Origin: Lamellibrachia satsuma
Lineage: Eukaryota; Annelida; Polychaeta; Sabellida; Siboglinidae
DNA length: 64,000 bases
Direction of reading: 5' to 3'
Assembly (NCBI GenBank): GCA_033239005.1
Contig: BSQZ01000105.1
Span: forward strand, 124,001-188,000
Part shown: piece after piece, positions 44,034 through 56,756 of the stretch
Layout: each line of letters starts with the position of its first letter
Position numbering within the stretch: the stretch's first letter is position 1
The notes under the pieces: model-generated
Databases searched by the model: none
The model's input: only the letters and a program-made list of their open reading frames with translations
Told to the model about the DNA's origin: nothing
Made by a program: the position numbers and the translations under genes

Positions 44034-44490
44034 GCTCACAGTTGTTCCAATAAATCAGTATTTGCGCTGAGTAGTAATGGCTTATGTTTTGGTAACCAGA
44101 TTGATTTGTTTAATGTTTTTATTTATACTTTCACTGTACATCCTGCTTGTCAAAGGATATTGGATTTTTATGAGCATGCTGTAGTCAAGAAAAGTACGTC
44201 GTTTATATGAGTACAACCATATGGTAAAATGCATGTTGCTCAAACAGAGATACATATGAGATATTGATTTTGTAAACATTTAGCGAATATTCTATTTAAA
44301 TAATGTTTTTTCTCATAAGCAATTTATAGACTGCTTATGAAAATATTGACCATATTATTGGATTTATTAAACATAACTTTTTTTTAAAAAAACTAACGGT
44401 GTTTTCCTCTTTTTTTCACTGATATTCATGGGTTAGGTTCAGGTAAAATATTGTCGTTTCACTCTTTCTGTTTTTTCTTTACATAGTTTT

Positions 44491-45296
44491 CTATCGGCTG
44501 CCCCCTCTCCATCTTTCATCTTCCCCTCTCCATCTTTCATCTTCCCCCGATCTTCTCATATCCCACCTCACACAGTCCTTCGATCTTAGCTGTTCGTTCC
44601 CCTTTTCTTGCATCCTTGATGTTTTTTCACCTTTCTCTTCCACTCTCTTTACTAGTATGTCTGCATCCATCCTTACCATGTGGCCTACCCATTTCACCTT
44701 GCTTCTCACCAATCTTCCTGTTGAACTGTTTTGTTGCATCACATATTTCCTCAGGTCGTTCATCCTTCTTTCGTCAAACCTCTTTGTTCGTGTTATTCGA
44801 CAAACCAAAACCAACCATGCAGCTGCTGTTGTTGTTCTGTCATCGCCACTGTCACCAGATACAGATTAAGGCATGCTTGTGTAACACAAGTTCTCAGGAC
44901 TTTCCTTTTCAGCTTTTTCAAAATGTTTCTGTCCAACATGACTCCCTCTACCTTTCCCCGAGCATTCGCTCCCTGTTGTATCCGGCATCGCATTTCTACC
45001 TCTGAATGCTCATCCTCATTAACCATTCCTCCAAGTTACACAAAGCCATCCACTTGGTTGAAATCCTTATCATCCAAACTAATGTTCAAGTCCTCTCTCT
45101 GATGTAAAACCCACATCTCTTCTGTCTTCTCCTGGCTCATTATTGGTCCGTGCTTCTTGAACATCCCCTTCCATTGCTACAACACTTCCTGTAGTTCTTG
45201 TTTTTTGTCTGCTATCATGGCCAGATCGTTTGCATACGTCCCCTTCCTGAGATCATCCTTCATGCTGATCTTCCTGCTGATTAGTGCCACCACCAT
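44491..45296 (-). pseudogene. LINE reverse-transcriptase fragment in R unit 2
   Basis: In order on the minus strand it reads a YANDLAMIADKKQELQEVL active-site block, MSREKTEEMWV, NISLDDKDFNQVDGF-like, RCRIQQGANARGKVEGVMLD, LKRKVLRTCVTQACLNLYL and RITRTKRFDERRMNDLRKY. It ends KDCVRWDMRRSGEDERW. This is the palm end, thumb and C-terminal region of an RTE-like LINE. Frameshifts lie near 45026 and 44810. The Asp pair of YADD is Asn-Asp here. Confidence 0.8.
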
Positions 45297-45493
45297 GATA
45301 CAGAGTAAAAATTGTCATTTCCTTGCCTCTAACCGATGTTAACTTTAAAGTCTTCCGACAACCCAAATCCAACCACAACTCTTGTTTTTGTTCTCAGGAA
45401 CATGACAGTTCTGGGTGTTGCACGCCGTGACACAGAACTGACTAAATACAACCAACTCATTACAAAGTCAGACTCCGAGATAAGTACAGAATG

Positions 45494-45715
45494 TGTTGGA
45501 ATGAACAGGTCAGCCAGGGAGTGAACTGTTAAGCACGTTGAACAATCCCAATGAGTGGATACAGTGCTGTGTAAACATAAACATGCCTTTACTTTAGGTA
45601 TTTTTACAGGTGCTGCGGCAGCCAGGAACAATTTTGGTGGACCGAGAGTGAACAATATCAAGGGTCACTTCTATCGGATCGGGCTTGCCTATCCCCACTT
45701 TGTGTGTTGGTACAG
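45494..45715 (+). repeat. R tail of unit 2: SINE 3' end and conserved mini-exon-like block
   Basis: 45494-45597 matches the 3' half of the SINE at 37853. 45610-45715 lies between TTTTTACAG and GTTGGTG and translates as NNFGGPRVNNIKGHFYRIG and LAYPHFVCWYR. The same block is at 48707-48812, 59217-59322, 61048-61153 and, diverged, at 29937-30035. Confidence 0.7.
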
Positions 45716-46339
45716 GTTGGTGTCATAAGTAGACATAACCGCCTTGGAAGCAGGCCATTTATGGTGCTCTTGCAAATTCATTGGATTATGAGTGAAACAG
45801 ACATTGCAAAAACTGTAACAATGAATTGTGGGGGAGGGGAGAATGTCAAATTAGATTGAGAAACTAACTTTTACACTTGTTCTAATAAATCAGTATTTGC
45901 GCTGAGTAGTAATGGCTTATGTTTTGGTACCCAGATTGATTTGTTTAATGTTTTTATTTATACTTTCACTGTACATCCTTCTTGTCAAAGAATATTTGAT
46001 TTTTATGAGCATGCTTTAGTCAAGAAGAGTACGTCGTTTATATGAGTACAACGATATGGTAAAATGCATATTGCTCAAACAGAGATACATATGAGAGATT
46101 GATTTTGTAAATATTTAGCAAATATTCTATTGAAATAATGTTTTTTCTCATAAGCAATTTATACACTGCTTATGAAAATGGTGACCATATTATTGAATTT
46201 ATTAAACATAACTTTTTTTTACCAAACTAAAGGTGCTTTTCCTCTTTTTTCACTGATGTGCATGGGTTAGGTTCAGGTAAAATATTGTTGAGTCACTCTT
46301 TCTGTTTTTTCTTTCCATACTTTTCTATCGGCTGCCCCC

Positions 46340-47130
46340 TCTCCATCTTTCATCTTCCCCCTCTCCATCTTTCATCTTCCCCCGATCTTCTCATATCCCA
46401 CCGCACGCAGTCCTTCGATCTTAGCTGTTCGTTCCCCTTTTCTTGCATCCTTGATGTTTTTTCACCTTTCTCTTCCACTCTCTTTACTAGTATGTCTGTA
46501 TCCATCCTTACAATGTGGCCTACCCATTTCACCTTGCTTCTCACCAATCTTCCTGTTGAACTGTTTTGTTGCATCACATATTTCCTCAGGTCGTTCATCC
46601 TTCTTTCGTCAACCCTCTTTGTTCGTGTTATTCGACAAAACTAAAACCAACCTTGCAGCTGCAGTTGTTGTTCTGTCAACGCCACTGTCTCCAGATACAG
46701 ATTAAGGCATGCTTGTGTAACACATGCTCTAAGGACTTTTTTTCAGCTTTTTCAAAATGTTTCTGTCCAACATGACTCCCTCTACCTTTCCCCGAACATT
46801 CGCTCCCTGTTGTATCCGGCATCGCATTTCTACCTCTGAATGCTCATCCTCATTAACCATTCCTCCAAGTTACACAAAGCCATCCACTTGGTTGAACTCC
46901 TTATCATCCAAAGTAATGTTCAAGTCCTCTCTCTGATGTCAAACCCACATCTCTTCTGTCTTCTCCCGGCTCATTATCGGTCCGTGCTTCTTGAACACCC
47001 CCTTCCATTCCTCCAACACTTCCTGTAGTTCTTGTTTTTTGTCTGCTATCATGGCCAGATCGTTTGCATACATCCCCTTCCTGAGAACATCCTTCATGCT
47101 GATCTTCCTGCTGATTAGTGCCACCACCAT
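46340..47130 (-). pseudogene. LINE reverse-transcriptase fragment in R unit 3
   Basis: Same content as in unit 2, with YANDLAMIADKKQELQEVLE and GRLVRSKVKWVGHIVRMDTD. The unit then ends early at GGGTGTTGCAC near 47262, where it is joined to unit 4. Confidence 0.8.
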
Positions 47131-47611
47131 GATAAAGAGTAAAGGGTCATTTCCTTGCCTCTAACCGATGTTAACTTTAAACTCTTCCGACAACCCATAT
47201 CCAACCACAACTCTTGTTTTTGTTCTCAGGAACATGACAGTTCTGGGTGTTGCACACCGTGCATCCTTCTTGTCAAAGATATTGGATTTTTATGAGCATG
47301 CTGTAGTCAAGAAAAGTACGTCGTTTATATGAGTACAACCATATGGTAAAATGCATATTGCTCAAACAGAGATACATATGAGAGATTGATTTTGTAAATA
47401 TTTAGCAAATATTCTATTTAAATAATGTTTTTTCTCATAAGCAATTTATACACTGCTTATGAAAATGTTGACCATATTATTGGATTTATTAAACATAACT
47501 TTTTTTTACCAAACTAACGGTGCTTTTCCTCTTTTTTCACTGATGTTCATGGGTTAGGTTCAGGTAAAATATTGTCGTTTCACTCTTTCTGTTTTTTCTT
47601 TCCATACTTTT

Positions 47612-48396
47612 CTATCGGCTGCCCCCTCTCCATCTTTCATCTTCCCCCGATCTTCTCATATCCCACCTCACACAGTCCTTCGATCTTAGCTGTTCGTTCC
47701 CCTTTTCTTGCATCCTTGATGTTTTTTCACCTTTCTCTTCCACTCTCTTTACTAGTATGTCTGCATCCATCCTTACCATGTGGCCTACCCATTTCACCTT
47801 GCTTCTCACCAATCTTCCTGTTGAACTGTTTTGTTGCATCACATATTTCCTCAGGTCGTTCATCCTTCTTTCGTGAAACCTCTTTGTTCGTGTTATTCGA
47901 CAAACCAAAACCAACCATGCAGCTGCTGTTGTTGTTCTGTCATCGCCACTGTCACCAGATACAGATTAAGGCATGCTTGTGTAACACAAGTTCTCAGGAC
48001 TTTCCTTTTCAGCTTTTTCAAAAATTTTCTATTCAACATGACTCCCTCTACCTTTCCCCGAGCATTCGCTCCCTGTTGTATCCGGCATCGCATTTCTACC
48101 TCTGAATGCTCATCCTCATTAACCATTCCTCCAAGTTACACAAAGCCATCCACTTGGTTGAACTCCTTATCATCCAAACTAATGTTCAAGTCCTCTCTCT
48201 GATGTAAAACCCACATCTCTTCTGTCTTCTCCCGGCTCATTATCGGTCCGTGCTTTTTGAACACCCCCTTCCATTGCTCCAATACTTCCTGTAGTTCTTG
48301 TTTTTTGTCTGCTATCATGGCCAGATCGTTTGCATACGTCCCCTTCCTGAGATCATCCTTCATGCTGATCTTCCTGCTGATTAGTGCCACCACCAT
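47612..48396 (-). pseudogene. LINE reverse-transcriptase fragment in R unit 4
   Basis: Same content, with MKDDLRKGTYANDLAMIADK and the same frame breaks. The tail of the unit carries its own SINE end and mini-exon at 48588-48812. Confidence 0.8.
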
Positions 48397-49429
48397 GATA
48401 AAGAGTAAAGGGTCATTTCCTTGCCTCTAACCGATGTTAATTTTAAACTCTTCCGACAACCCATATCCAACCACAACTCTTCTTTTTGTTCTCAGGAACA
48501 TGACAGTTCTGGGTGTTGCACGCCATGACACAGAACTGACTAAATACAACCAACTCATTTAAAGTCAGACTCCCAGATAAGTACAAAATGTGTTGGAATG
48601 AACAGGTCAGCCAGGGAGTGAACTGTTAAGCACGTTGAACAATCCCAATGAGTGGATACAGTGCTGTGTAAACATAAACATGCCTTTACTTTAGGTCTTT
48701 TTACAGGTGCTGCGGCCACCAGGAACAATTTTGGTGGACCGAGAGTGAACAATATCAAGGGTCACTTCTATCGGATCGGGCTTGCCTAACCCCACTTTGT
48801 GTGTTGGTACAGGTTGGTGTCATAAGTAGACATAACCGACTTTGAAGCAGGCCATTTATGGTGCTGTTGCAAATTCATTGTATTATGAGTGAAACAGATA
48901 TTGTAAAAAGTGTAACAATGATTTGTGGGGGAGGGGAGAATGTCACATTAGATTGAGAAACTAACTTTTACAGTTGTTCTAATAAATCAGTATTTGCGCT
49001 GAGTAGTAATGGCTTATGTTTTGTTTACCAGATTGACTTGTTTAATGTTTTTATTTATACTTTCACTGTACATCCTTCTTTTCAAAGGATATTTGATTTT
49101 TATGAGCATGCTTTAGTCAAGAAGAGTGCGTCGTTTATATGAGTACAACGATATGGTAAAATGCATATTGCTCAAACAGAGATACATATGAGAGATTGAT
49201 TTTGTAAATATTTAGCAAATATTCTATTGAAATAATGTTTTTTCTCATAAGCAATTTATTCAGTGCTTATGAAAATGTTGACCATATAATTGGATTTATT
49301 AAAAATAACTTTTTTTTACCAAACTAACGGTGGTTTTCCTCTTTTTTTTCACTGATGTTCATGGGTTAGGTTCAGGTAAAATATTGTCGAGTCACTCTTT
49401 CTGTTTTTCTTTCCATACTTTTCTATTGG

Positions 49430-50230
49430 CTGCCCCCTCTCCATATTTCATCTTCCCTCTCTTCATCTTTCATCTTCCCCTGATCTTCTCAAATCCCACC
49501 TCACGCAGTCCTTCGATCTTAGCTGTTCATTCCCCTTTTCTTGCATCCTTGATGGTTTTTCACCTTTCTCTTCCACTCTCTTTACTAGTATGTCTGTATC
49601 CATCCTTACAATGTGGCCTGCCCATTTCACCTTGCTTCTCACCAATCTTCCTGTTGAACTGTTTTGTTGCATCACATATTTCCTCAGGTCGTTCATCCTT
49701 CTTTCGTCAACCCTCTTTGTTCGTGTTATTCGACAAAACCAAAACCAACCTTGCAGCTGCTGTTGTTGTTCTGTCAACGCCACTGTCTCCAGATACAGAT
49801 TAAGGCATGCTTGTGTAACACATGCTCTAAGGACTTTCCTTTTCAGCTTTTTCAAAATGTTTCTGTCCAACATGACTCCCTCTACCTTTCCCCGAGCATT
49901 CGCTCCCTGTTGTATCCGGCATCGCATTTCTACCTCTGAATGCTCATCCTCATTAACCATTCCTCCAAATTACACAAAGCCATCCACTTGGTTGAACTCC
50001 TTATCATCCAAAGTAATGTTCAAGTCCTCTCTCTGATGTCAAACCCACATCTCTTCTGTCTTCTCCCGGCTCATTATCGGTCCGTGCTTCTTGAACACCT
50101 TCTTCCATTCCTCCAACACTTCATGTAGTTCTTGTTTTGTGTCTGCTATCATGGCCAGATCGTTTGCATACATCCCCTTCCTGAGAACATCCTTCATGCT
50201 GATCTTCCTGCTGATTAGTGCCACCACCAT
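49430..50230 (-). pseudogene. LINE reverse-transcriptase fragment in R unit 5
   Basis: This copy keeps the longest uninterrupted frame. 49463-49960 reads from EVEMRCRIQQGANARGKVEG through GWFWFCRITRTKRVDERRM to CVRWDLRRSGEDER, so the break near the WF motif in other copies is a one-base change. The catalytic block again reads YAND. Confidence 0.8.
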
Positions 50231-50690
50231 GATAAAGAATAATGGGTCACTTCCTTGCCTCTAACCGATGTTAACTGGAAACTCTTCCGACAACCCAGAT
50301 CAGATTCCACCAAAGCTTCCCAGGCCCGGAGACAGTGGTGGTCAACAAGGACTCTCATCACGGCCACACAGTTAATATAAGCTGGTGTACTGACAGGACA
50401 GTAGTTGATGTAATGCTGGTATCGAGATGAAAAAAGGCAGCCATATTTATTATCTTTATGATGACATAGAAAACAAAATAAAATCTTTTTAAAATTTAAT
50501 CCCCACCCCCGGGGGCTCATATGGACGGTTCCCCATTTGACCCTCCATGTTCGGCACAAGGGGAATAGGACACAACAGACAGACCAACATAAACTTCTTG
50601 ATATGTTAGATATAGTACACAGAATATGTGTATGCAGACATTGAAAACTAAAGCTGATTGAGTGTTGTTGTTTCTGCGTGCTACCTACAG

Positions 50691-50780
50691 ACATGCAGAA
50701 GTTCCCGCTGCGTATGAAGGAGAGATACCATAGAAGGGACTGTGTTACAGCCCTCAGTGTCTATCTCGCCCCCACAACGG
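50691..50780 (+). CDS. Candidate exon in segment Y, copy 1
   Basis: Between CTACCTACAG and GTGAGTCT the frame reads [20 protein letters not shown] and LSVYLAPTTG. The second copy at 63009-63098 differs at four codons, two of them silent. No family is recognised. Confidence 0.35.
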
Positions 50781-50901
50781 GTGAGTCTCCCTGCTTGCTA
50801 CATTTGACTGGAATGTTAGAACTATACGTTATGAATTCTGACTAATTCATAGCAACTACAATTATGACTAACGTCTCATTTAGATGTGTTGATTATATTT
50901 G

Positions 50902-51153
50902 TTACGCTAATGTGCAAGTTGCTCCTTTGAAGCAGGGCTGTTTTGGTATTGTCCATTGCTCGACTGTTTTCAGCCCTGAGTGGGAAATGTATTGAGATAG
51001 CCTACTGGACAATTTCGGGAGCTGCGCAAATGATTCTGCAGCAACCAGAGTCAGTTGGACAGGGCCACAGCTCTTCAAAACGTTCTCTGTACACACCAGT
51101 CCCATCACCAGGGTGATGTTTTCAACGAAGCATTGCGTCTCTGGTAGGTCCAA
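50902..51153 (-). CDS. Unassigned minus-strand ORF in segment Y, copy 1
   Basis: The frame reads LPETQCFVENITLVMGLVCT, CGPVQLTLVAAESFAQLPKL and LSQYISHSGLKTVEQWTIPK. It is Cys-containing with strand-like spacing, as in a secreted domain. It is duplicated at 63220-63471 with one replacement in the quoted parts. Strand and exon borders are uncertain. Confidence 0.3.
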   Translation of the reverse strand: MDLPETQCFVENITLVMGLVCTENVLKSCGPVQLTLVAAESFAQLPKLSSRLSQYISHSGLKTVEQWTIPKQPCFKGATCTLA

Positions 51154-51387
51154 TTCTCAAGTATATTTCTTTGGAAAATATTCAAATATACCTGGAAAAG
51201 CTTTGTTTCATGATGATGACCATGTCACATTTATGGGTTGATTTTTAGTGGGCCATCATTTACATATACTGTGACATCCAAAGTTCTATAAAATATACAA
51301 GTAAAAGCTTGGTTTTCTTTTCAAGTAATCCAAGTTGAAGCATTGATTATGATCATATCAGCTTTAGTTTGATATGACGCGGCTTAC

Positions 51388-51570
51388 CAGTATCAGGGCC
51401 TTGAAATATTGAAAGTGAATCACTGTAGCTCACTGCTGTGTTTGCAGTGTGCTCTGAGTACAACCATGTACATTCGTGGAACGTGACCTGATTCCTTGGC
51501 ATGACCAGCACACAGCCCGGCTCAGTGGCCTTGGCATCATTCAAGTTTATCTCCATAGAGAGGGTGGAAC
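51388..51570 (-). CDS. Candidate minus-strand exon in segment Y, copy 1
   Basis: The frame reads MEINLNDAKATEPGCVLVMP, FHECTWLYSEHTANTAVSY and SLSIFQGPDTG, and meets a GTAAGC donor on the minus strand near 51388. Copies are at 63706-63888 and, diverged, inside 27480-27660. The repeated presence of the donor supports an exon. No family is recognised. Confidence 0.35.
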
Positions 51571-51619
51571 CACACCTTCAGTATATCCACAGTAACAACT
51601 TTGGTAAGTCAGGATCTAG

Positions 51620-52229
51620 AATTTGACAGGATCTAGAATTACAAGAATTATATATTTCAGTAAATTAGATTATATATTAAGATACGTAATAACTTTTTTT
51701 ATTGGAAAACTGGACACCCCCTTTTTTGTGGATCCGATCAGTTGTACTTAGTTGCTTAGTAGCTTTTTACAGCACTCACAACTGTCAGAAGGTACTAGAA
51801 ACAGCGGTCGCCAAAAACTTAGTCATAGTAAAGACATAGTAAAGGGAAACTTGCAGAAAATAAAATATAGACGCCAAACAGTTGTACTTAGTTTCCGATG
51901 AAAGACCAATCTGGAGAGGACTTATTGCGAACTAGGTGAGCAGTCATAGTCGCAACCACAGCTGACAGCGAGAGAGAGGCAATATGCATTTTACTACATT
52001 TAACAGCCAGTGCATCCTTTCTCCGTTCTCTCAAATCTGTTTGCCTGTCAGGGAAATTCTTCAATATTAACTTACTAGTACAACCATTCTCAATTCTTTT
52101 AGACAAATGGTCGTTTATTACAAGGAAATGCTTCTAAATGAACTGCCAAAGCATCGTTCTTTGTTCTGGAAAATAGATTGTTTTAAATGGTCAAGCAGCT
52201 TTCTGTCAGTTAAAAAAAAATTCTAAATT
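51620..52229. other. End of segment Y, nothing coding
   Basis: AT-rich sequence. No supported exon. Confidence 0.45.
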
Positions 52230-52324
52230 AAGTTATTTTGTAATTTCTGTAAAATATTATAATGATCAAATTACAACACTGACTGATATGTATTGCCTGT
52301 ATAGACTTGATGTCATCATTCCAG

Positions 52325-52497
52325 GTGCCACCATCAAACCTCAGTCACAAAAGTCAGTACACAACATGACTACATCAGGGGACGACACAGAGCCATTCGA
52401 TTACACAACAATTGACGTACCAGCAGTAAAGACGTCACGACAGGACGGCGTCGGTGTCACATGGGACAAACCACACAAGGATGAGAACATCGGCAGC
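52325..52497 (+). CDS. Candidate exon in segment X, copy 2
   Basis: Same reading as 38739-38911, with Val to Gly in TTSGDDTEPF, one silent ACC/ACA change and Asp to Gly near the end (DENIGS). Splice borders are conserved. Confidence 0.3.
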
Positions 52498-52518
52498 GTA
52501 AGTTCTTGGCTCATGCTG

Positions 52519-52908
52519 ATTATTGCACTCACAGCCAAGTCAGTCTTTACGCAGACATTACAGCTTACTTGAAGTGTAAAGTGATTGTTGTACTCACAGC
52601 CCAGTCAGTCTTTACACATATATTACAGCTTACTTGAAGTGTAAAGTGATTATTGTACTCACAGCCAAGTCAGTCTCTATTCCGACATTACAGCTGACTC
52701 GAATTGAAAAATTATTCTTCCACTCACATACCAGTGAGTCTTTATATAGGCCATACAACTGACTCAAAGTGTCAAATAATTATTGCATTCACATACCATT
52801 GAATAACTATACAGATATAACAGCTGACTTGTAGTGTAAAGTGATTTTTGCACTCGCAACCCGGTTAGTCTTTAACGGACATTACAGTTTACTAGAAGTG
52901 TAAAGAGC
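52519..52908 (+). repeat. Six tandem units of about 65 bp, segment X copy 2
   Basis: Same array as 38933-39322, with the same unit order and number. Confidence 0.9.
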
Positions 52909-53356
52909 TCTCTTGCTCTTGCATTAAAAACACGCGGGAAGGAGTTGTAGACCGAACTGCCCCAGGTATATGGGTAGCTGTCTTGCCCCAGGGGGCACCA
53001 ATATGGCTTTTTGGGGTATTTTTACTGCTGCAAATGTTGATCCTTTTTTGGTCGTCGGCACACTGCTTCAAATGTTCATCCTATCATTCCACTAGTATTC
53101 AACAGATGTGTAATATAGATGTAATGTTTGGTCGAATTATATATATTTTTGGAATGGAACCATTGGTTGATTCAGACAGAAAAGGAAGCTATTTAAGTAG
53201 ACAGGTTTTCTTACACCTATGTGTAAAAATATATTAGTAAAAAAAAATGTAACATATTCACATGGCCTGCATTAAAAGAAACTGTAGAAAATTTGACCCA
53301 TTCATTTATTGGCTTTTGGGATGATGAAATGACGACATCTGTTAATATCATTGCAG

Positions 53357-53464
53357 ACACAATGGGTCAGCTCTTTACTCCATCTCTCGTGAGTAGTACG
53401 TCACCACGAAGAAGTGAGTTGGTTGTTGTGCATCAATCAGCTGAGATTTTCCCAGAAGCATATG
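53357..53464 (+). CDS. Candidate exon in segment X, copy 2
   Basis: Same as 39771-39878 with a single replacement near the end (IFPEAYG for IFQEAYG). Confidence 0.3.
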
Positions 53465-53669
53465 GTAAGTGAGCAAGGAATATATATTTAGATTGAATTA
53501 ATATTACACCATTAATTATTTCAATACTATGCGGGAAAGTTCATTTTGGCAAAAGTGTACCCTGTACGTGAAAACGCCCACATACAAATGTATTTATTAT
53601 TACCTTTGTTAAATTTAATTTATATAAATGTTATAACTTATTGTATTATTAAAAAAAAATACCGTTGCA

Positions 53670-54510
53670 GTCGACGGTCCAACATAATGAAGATATTGCC
53701 ATATGGTTTCTCCTGGAAGTGTTTAAGGACAATCAATGCAGACTGTTCTGGCGACACAGCAAATGATCAAGTGTTGACTGAATTAATACCATTCAGTGAA
53801 CCATGTGTAGGTGTTAAATCTGTTATTGACCAGACTTGAGCGGATCTACACACTGGGTAGTGGGTCCAGGAAGTGTATGGAAGGAGACCATTTTCTTGCT
53901 GAAGCTATCTGCCGCATTTGATACCATTGGTCACAGGACAACTTATTAAAAGTGTGTCAATGTGGTGTGGCATATCTGGAACAGAGCTGGTTCTCATAAT
54001 ATTTAACTGATAGATGCAAAAGAATGAAGATAGCGAATTGTTTCTCAGCTACGCTCCCTACTTCACGTAATGTTCCTCAGGGTGTTTCACTCTCTACGCT
54101 ACTCTACTTGGCTCAGTTATCCAACGTCACAACTTGGATCACCAAGTGTATGCTAATAAATCACAGACCTATGCTATTTTGGCTACATGAGATACAAATC
54201 ACTTCCAAAACTAGCTCAGGGATTGTCTCCACAAAATCTTCCATTGGATGACAGAGACCACATTAAAGTTAAATGCAAGTAAATCCGAGTTAGTTATTAT
54301 TGGTGGGGTAAATTTTGCATGTTTATTTGAATCGATTAAGTGCGCACAATATGTTGCAAGACGTTTCCTTATGTGTCAGACTTTAGATTGCATGTTGAGA
54401 AGCACAGTAAAATCAAAACGTGTGGAAAGCATTAGCTTAACAGTGTCGCCTGGCTGTTCTTCGATGAGAACAAATTTGTATGTGTGCTGGAGTGCCATAA
54501 AACACTAATA
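53670..54510 (+). pseudogene. Decayed LINE reverse transcriptase, copy 2
   Basis: Same relic as 40084-40810. One stop present in copy 1 is absent here, so the frame at 54248-54508 runs on from LKLNASKSELVIIGGVNFAC to a later stop. Confidence 0.65.
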
Positions 54511-55202
54511 TTATAAAGCCTTTTTGTTTAGGGAGTGACGTAGAGTGATATAATGAAAGCATTGATTTACTAAAATGCAAGGAAGGACATCAACGTAATA
54601 ATTTACATGTAATTGATTACGGATTGACAGACGTTTGCTACGATGACAATAAAACTGACGCCGATTGACCAACTAATGCGAATCGAGAATAATAACCTGA
54701 ATCTGAATATGTAATGATCGATGTACTTTTGTTTAAAAAATAAGAGTCCAATGACGTGAGTGACACTTAGCATTATCTGCTATTTGGTTGCACCTCCTAT
54801 CGGTCGCTGGAGAGACCAATCCACAGTCACCGGGTCTCTTATGGTTACATATCGAGCAGCTCTCAGGGGAGAGATTTGTCGGCCCCCAGACCTTCCTGTA
54901 GTTCTCCAGCCAAACTACTGACAATCCCTATATGTCGAGCTTGTAACCTCCTATGACAACACGACAACCCGTTTATATAGTAGGTAAACCTATTTAGCTG
55001 AATTTGTGGTGTGAACTCTTGAAACAGGTTAACTTTACATTTAACTGATATAACAATTACTAATTAAACAATTTAGTTAATTAGAATGTTTCTTATATGG
55101 CATAGTTCATGTTGTAATGCTGCAAAGTGTATAACATGCATAAATAATATTACTAGTCTATGTCATTGATATTGAATTATGCAGATCTAGTGGTGAAATT
55201 AT

Positions 55203-55237
55203 GCGCATGCGCCGGAAGTGATCACTCTAAGATGGCG
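55203..55237 (+). promoter_or_regulatory. NRF1, ETS and YY1/TISU-like site cluster, copy 2
   Basis: GCGCATGCGC at 55203-55212, CCGGAAGTG at 55212-55220 and AAGATGGCG at 55229-55237 are all unchanged. The short frame behind the ATG gains one codon (MASTRTLAV) by a three-base insertion, which keeps the frame. Confidence 0.6.
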
Positions 55238-56440
55238 TCTACTAGAACGTTGGCCGTGTAATTGATATCAACAACCCTACAAAACCCGGTCTTAGGAATA
55301 CAACACACTCCAAGTGGAAAAGGTTTATTATATTGGCAATAGTATCATCGAACAGTTGTGATAACTGGTATGTCTGTTTATTATCTATGCATTTAGCAAT
55401 TCCCACCGCTGTTACTTTGTTAACTGTTACGTTAGCCAACAATAAGCCAAAACGCATAGAAAGTGTCTCGTCTCCTTGCCAGCAACAGTCTAGCCAAATT
55501 TTCGTGCGACTAATACACAGTCATGAGTTGCATCAGAAGCAGAAAAAACATAGTTGTCACTAATAAGTAATCTGTCACAATACATTAATCAAAACTCCAT
55601 ATGAAATGATCAATCGTTTGTAGAATGAATAAAATATGTATCAGAATTAAAACCATATCAAATATGTGTACTCCGTAGTATAGATATTATTTATCTACAA
55701 AGCCAAACAATGTTTATACACAAACCTTCCGCATTCTGGTAGGTCACAAAGTCCCTGTTTATAATGCTCCTTTTGTTAGTAGCTGTCTCGAATCATCTCT
55801 TTCTTCACCAATTTCGTCCGACTGGCTGTCAACGCAATGCATTTCTACCTATCTAGATGAGATCAGCTTTTACAGAGAACACCACAGGAAGCAGGCAGCG
55901 TGTGCTATTGATATACAACGTATGTTGAAGCAGACAACATGCACTCCAACACGGATGTAGCTCACGAAATGCTATCTTGCACACTCCTCCATATTTCTCC
56001 AATTGATCATTCTTCGGTCATGGTAGGCCGTACACCGTATACCAATTTTTGGAAGAAGAATCACCAACTTCGCATGGATTGCTATATAAGACACGCTAAA
56101 TGCAAGAACTCCCCGCATGCTGGCTGGTAAACAGGAATGAACCATTGTGGTCTGTTGTCTGCGCTGGCGGAAGTAATCAACGAACTACGACACGCATTGT
56201 CCATGCGCTCGGACGGCGTTGTCCTGTTTGCATAACATAATCTATTGCAGCACCACGCCTTGACACCTGTCAACGCCCTGAATGATTTTGTAATCCTCAC
56301 TTAGAAGCGCAATTTCTATGTCGCAATTATTCTGGTATCCTAATTGTATCGACACATGCGTGTTGTTCTATTGAGGATACGTAATCGTTCTGTTTACAGC
56401 AATTTTCTCAACATGGTTACACCAAAAAATAATAGTACGC

Positions 56441-56756
56441 ATCAGTTAGTGTACGTTCAGTGTTCAAAGTGTTTTACACTTCACCCCTAGCACACCTGTT
56501 CATTCCAACTCCATCTCGACTTCTCTGGGAAGCACTCAGTCATGCTGCAGTTACTGCTCGAAGACCATTCGTACGTATAATCACCACTGCATATAGCCAG
56601 ATACTCATTCATACAAACGAATGAGCTGTGGCAACGTTCGGTGAAACAAATTGCCAAAGCTTCGAAACGGCAGCAAGACGGTTCAAGCTAGGGTTTTCAC
56701 GACTGGGAGCCTGACGTTCTATCTGGAACGTTGTCACGCCCCATTCGATGGGAGAG
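56441..56756 (-). mobile_element. Diverged SINE, inverted, segment X copy 2
   Basis: Duplicate of 42850-43165, moved with segment X and not an independent insertion. Confidence 0.75.

Larger units (their letters stand above)
44034..50290. repeat. R array 1: R units 2-5 (about 1.84 kb each)
   Basis: Units start with GTTCTAATAAATCAGTATTT near 44040, 45876 and 48974. Unit 4 starts internally near 47263 because of a deletion joint with unit 3. A full unit holds an AT-rich head, the antisense LINE fragment, a GGAACATGACAGTTCTGGGT block, a SINE 3' end and a mini-exon-like block. Confidence 0.9.
38649..52229. repeat. Higher-order unit 1: X, four R copies, Y
   Basis: X spans 38649-44033, R copies 44034-50290 and Y 50291-52229. 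X and Y recur at 52230-57626 and 62606-64000 with only scattered differences. The X/R and R/Y joints are identical in both units, so the composite existed before the whole was duplicated. Confidence 0.9.

Noticed and set aside
44616..45102. Plus-strand ORFs in each R unit (Ser/Phe/Leu-rich, some over 180 codons)
   Set aside because: They are antisense to the LINE fragment, which shows family motifs. Their composition follows from complementing Lys/Arg/Glu-rich codons.
45329..45661. Minus-strand ORF over the R tail (recurs at 58936-59268)
   Set aside because: It overlaps the SINE end and the plus-strand mini-exon and shows no domain. It is open by chance in the recent copies.
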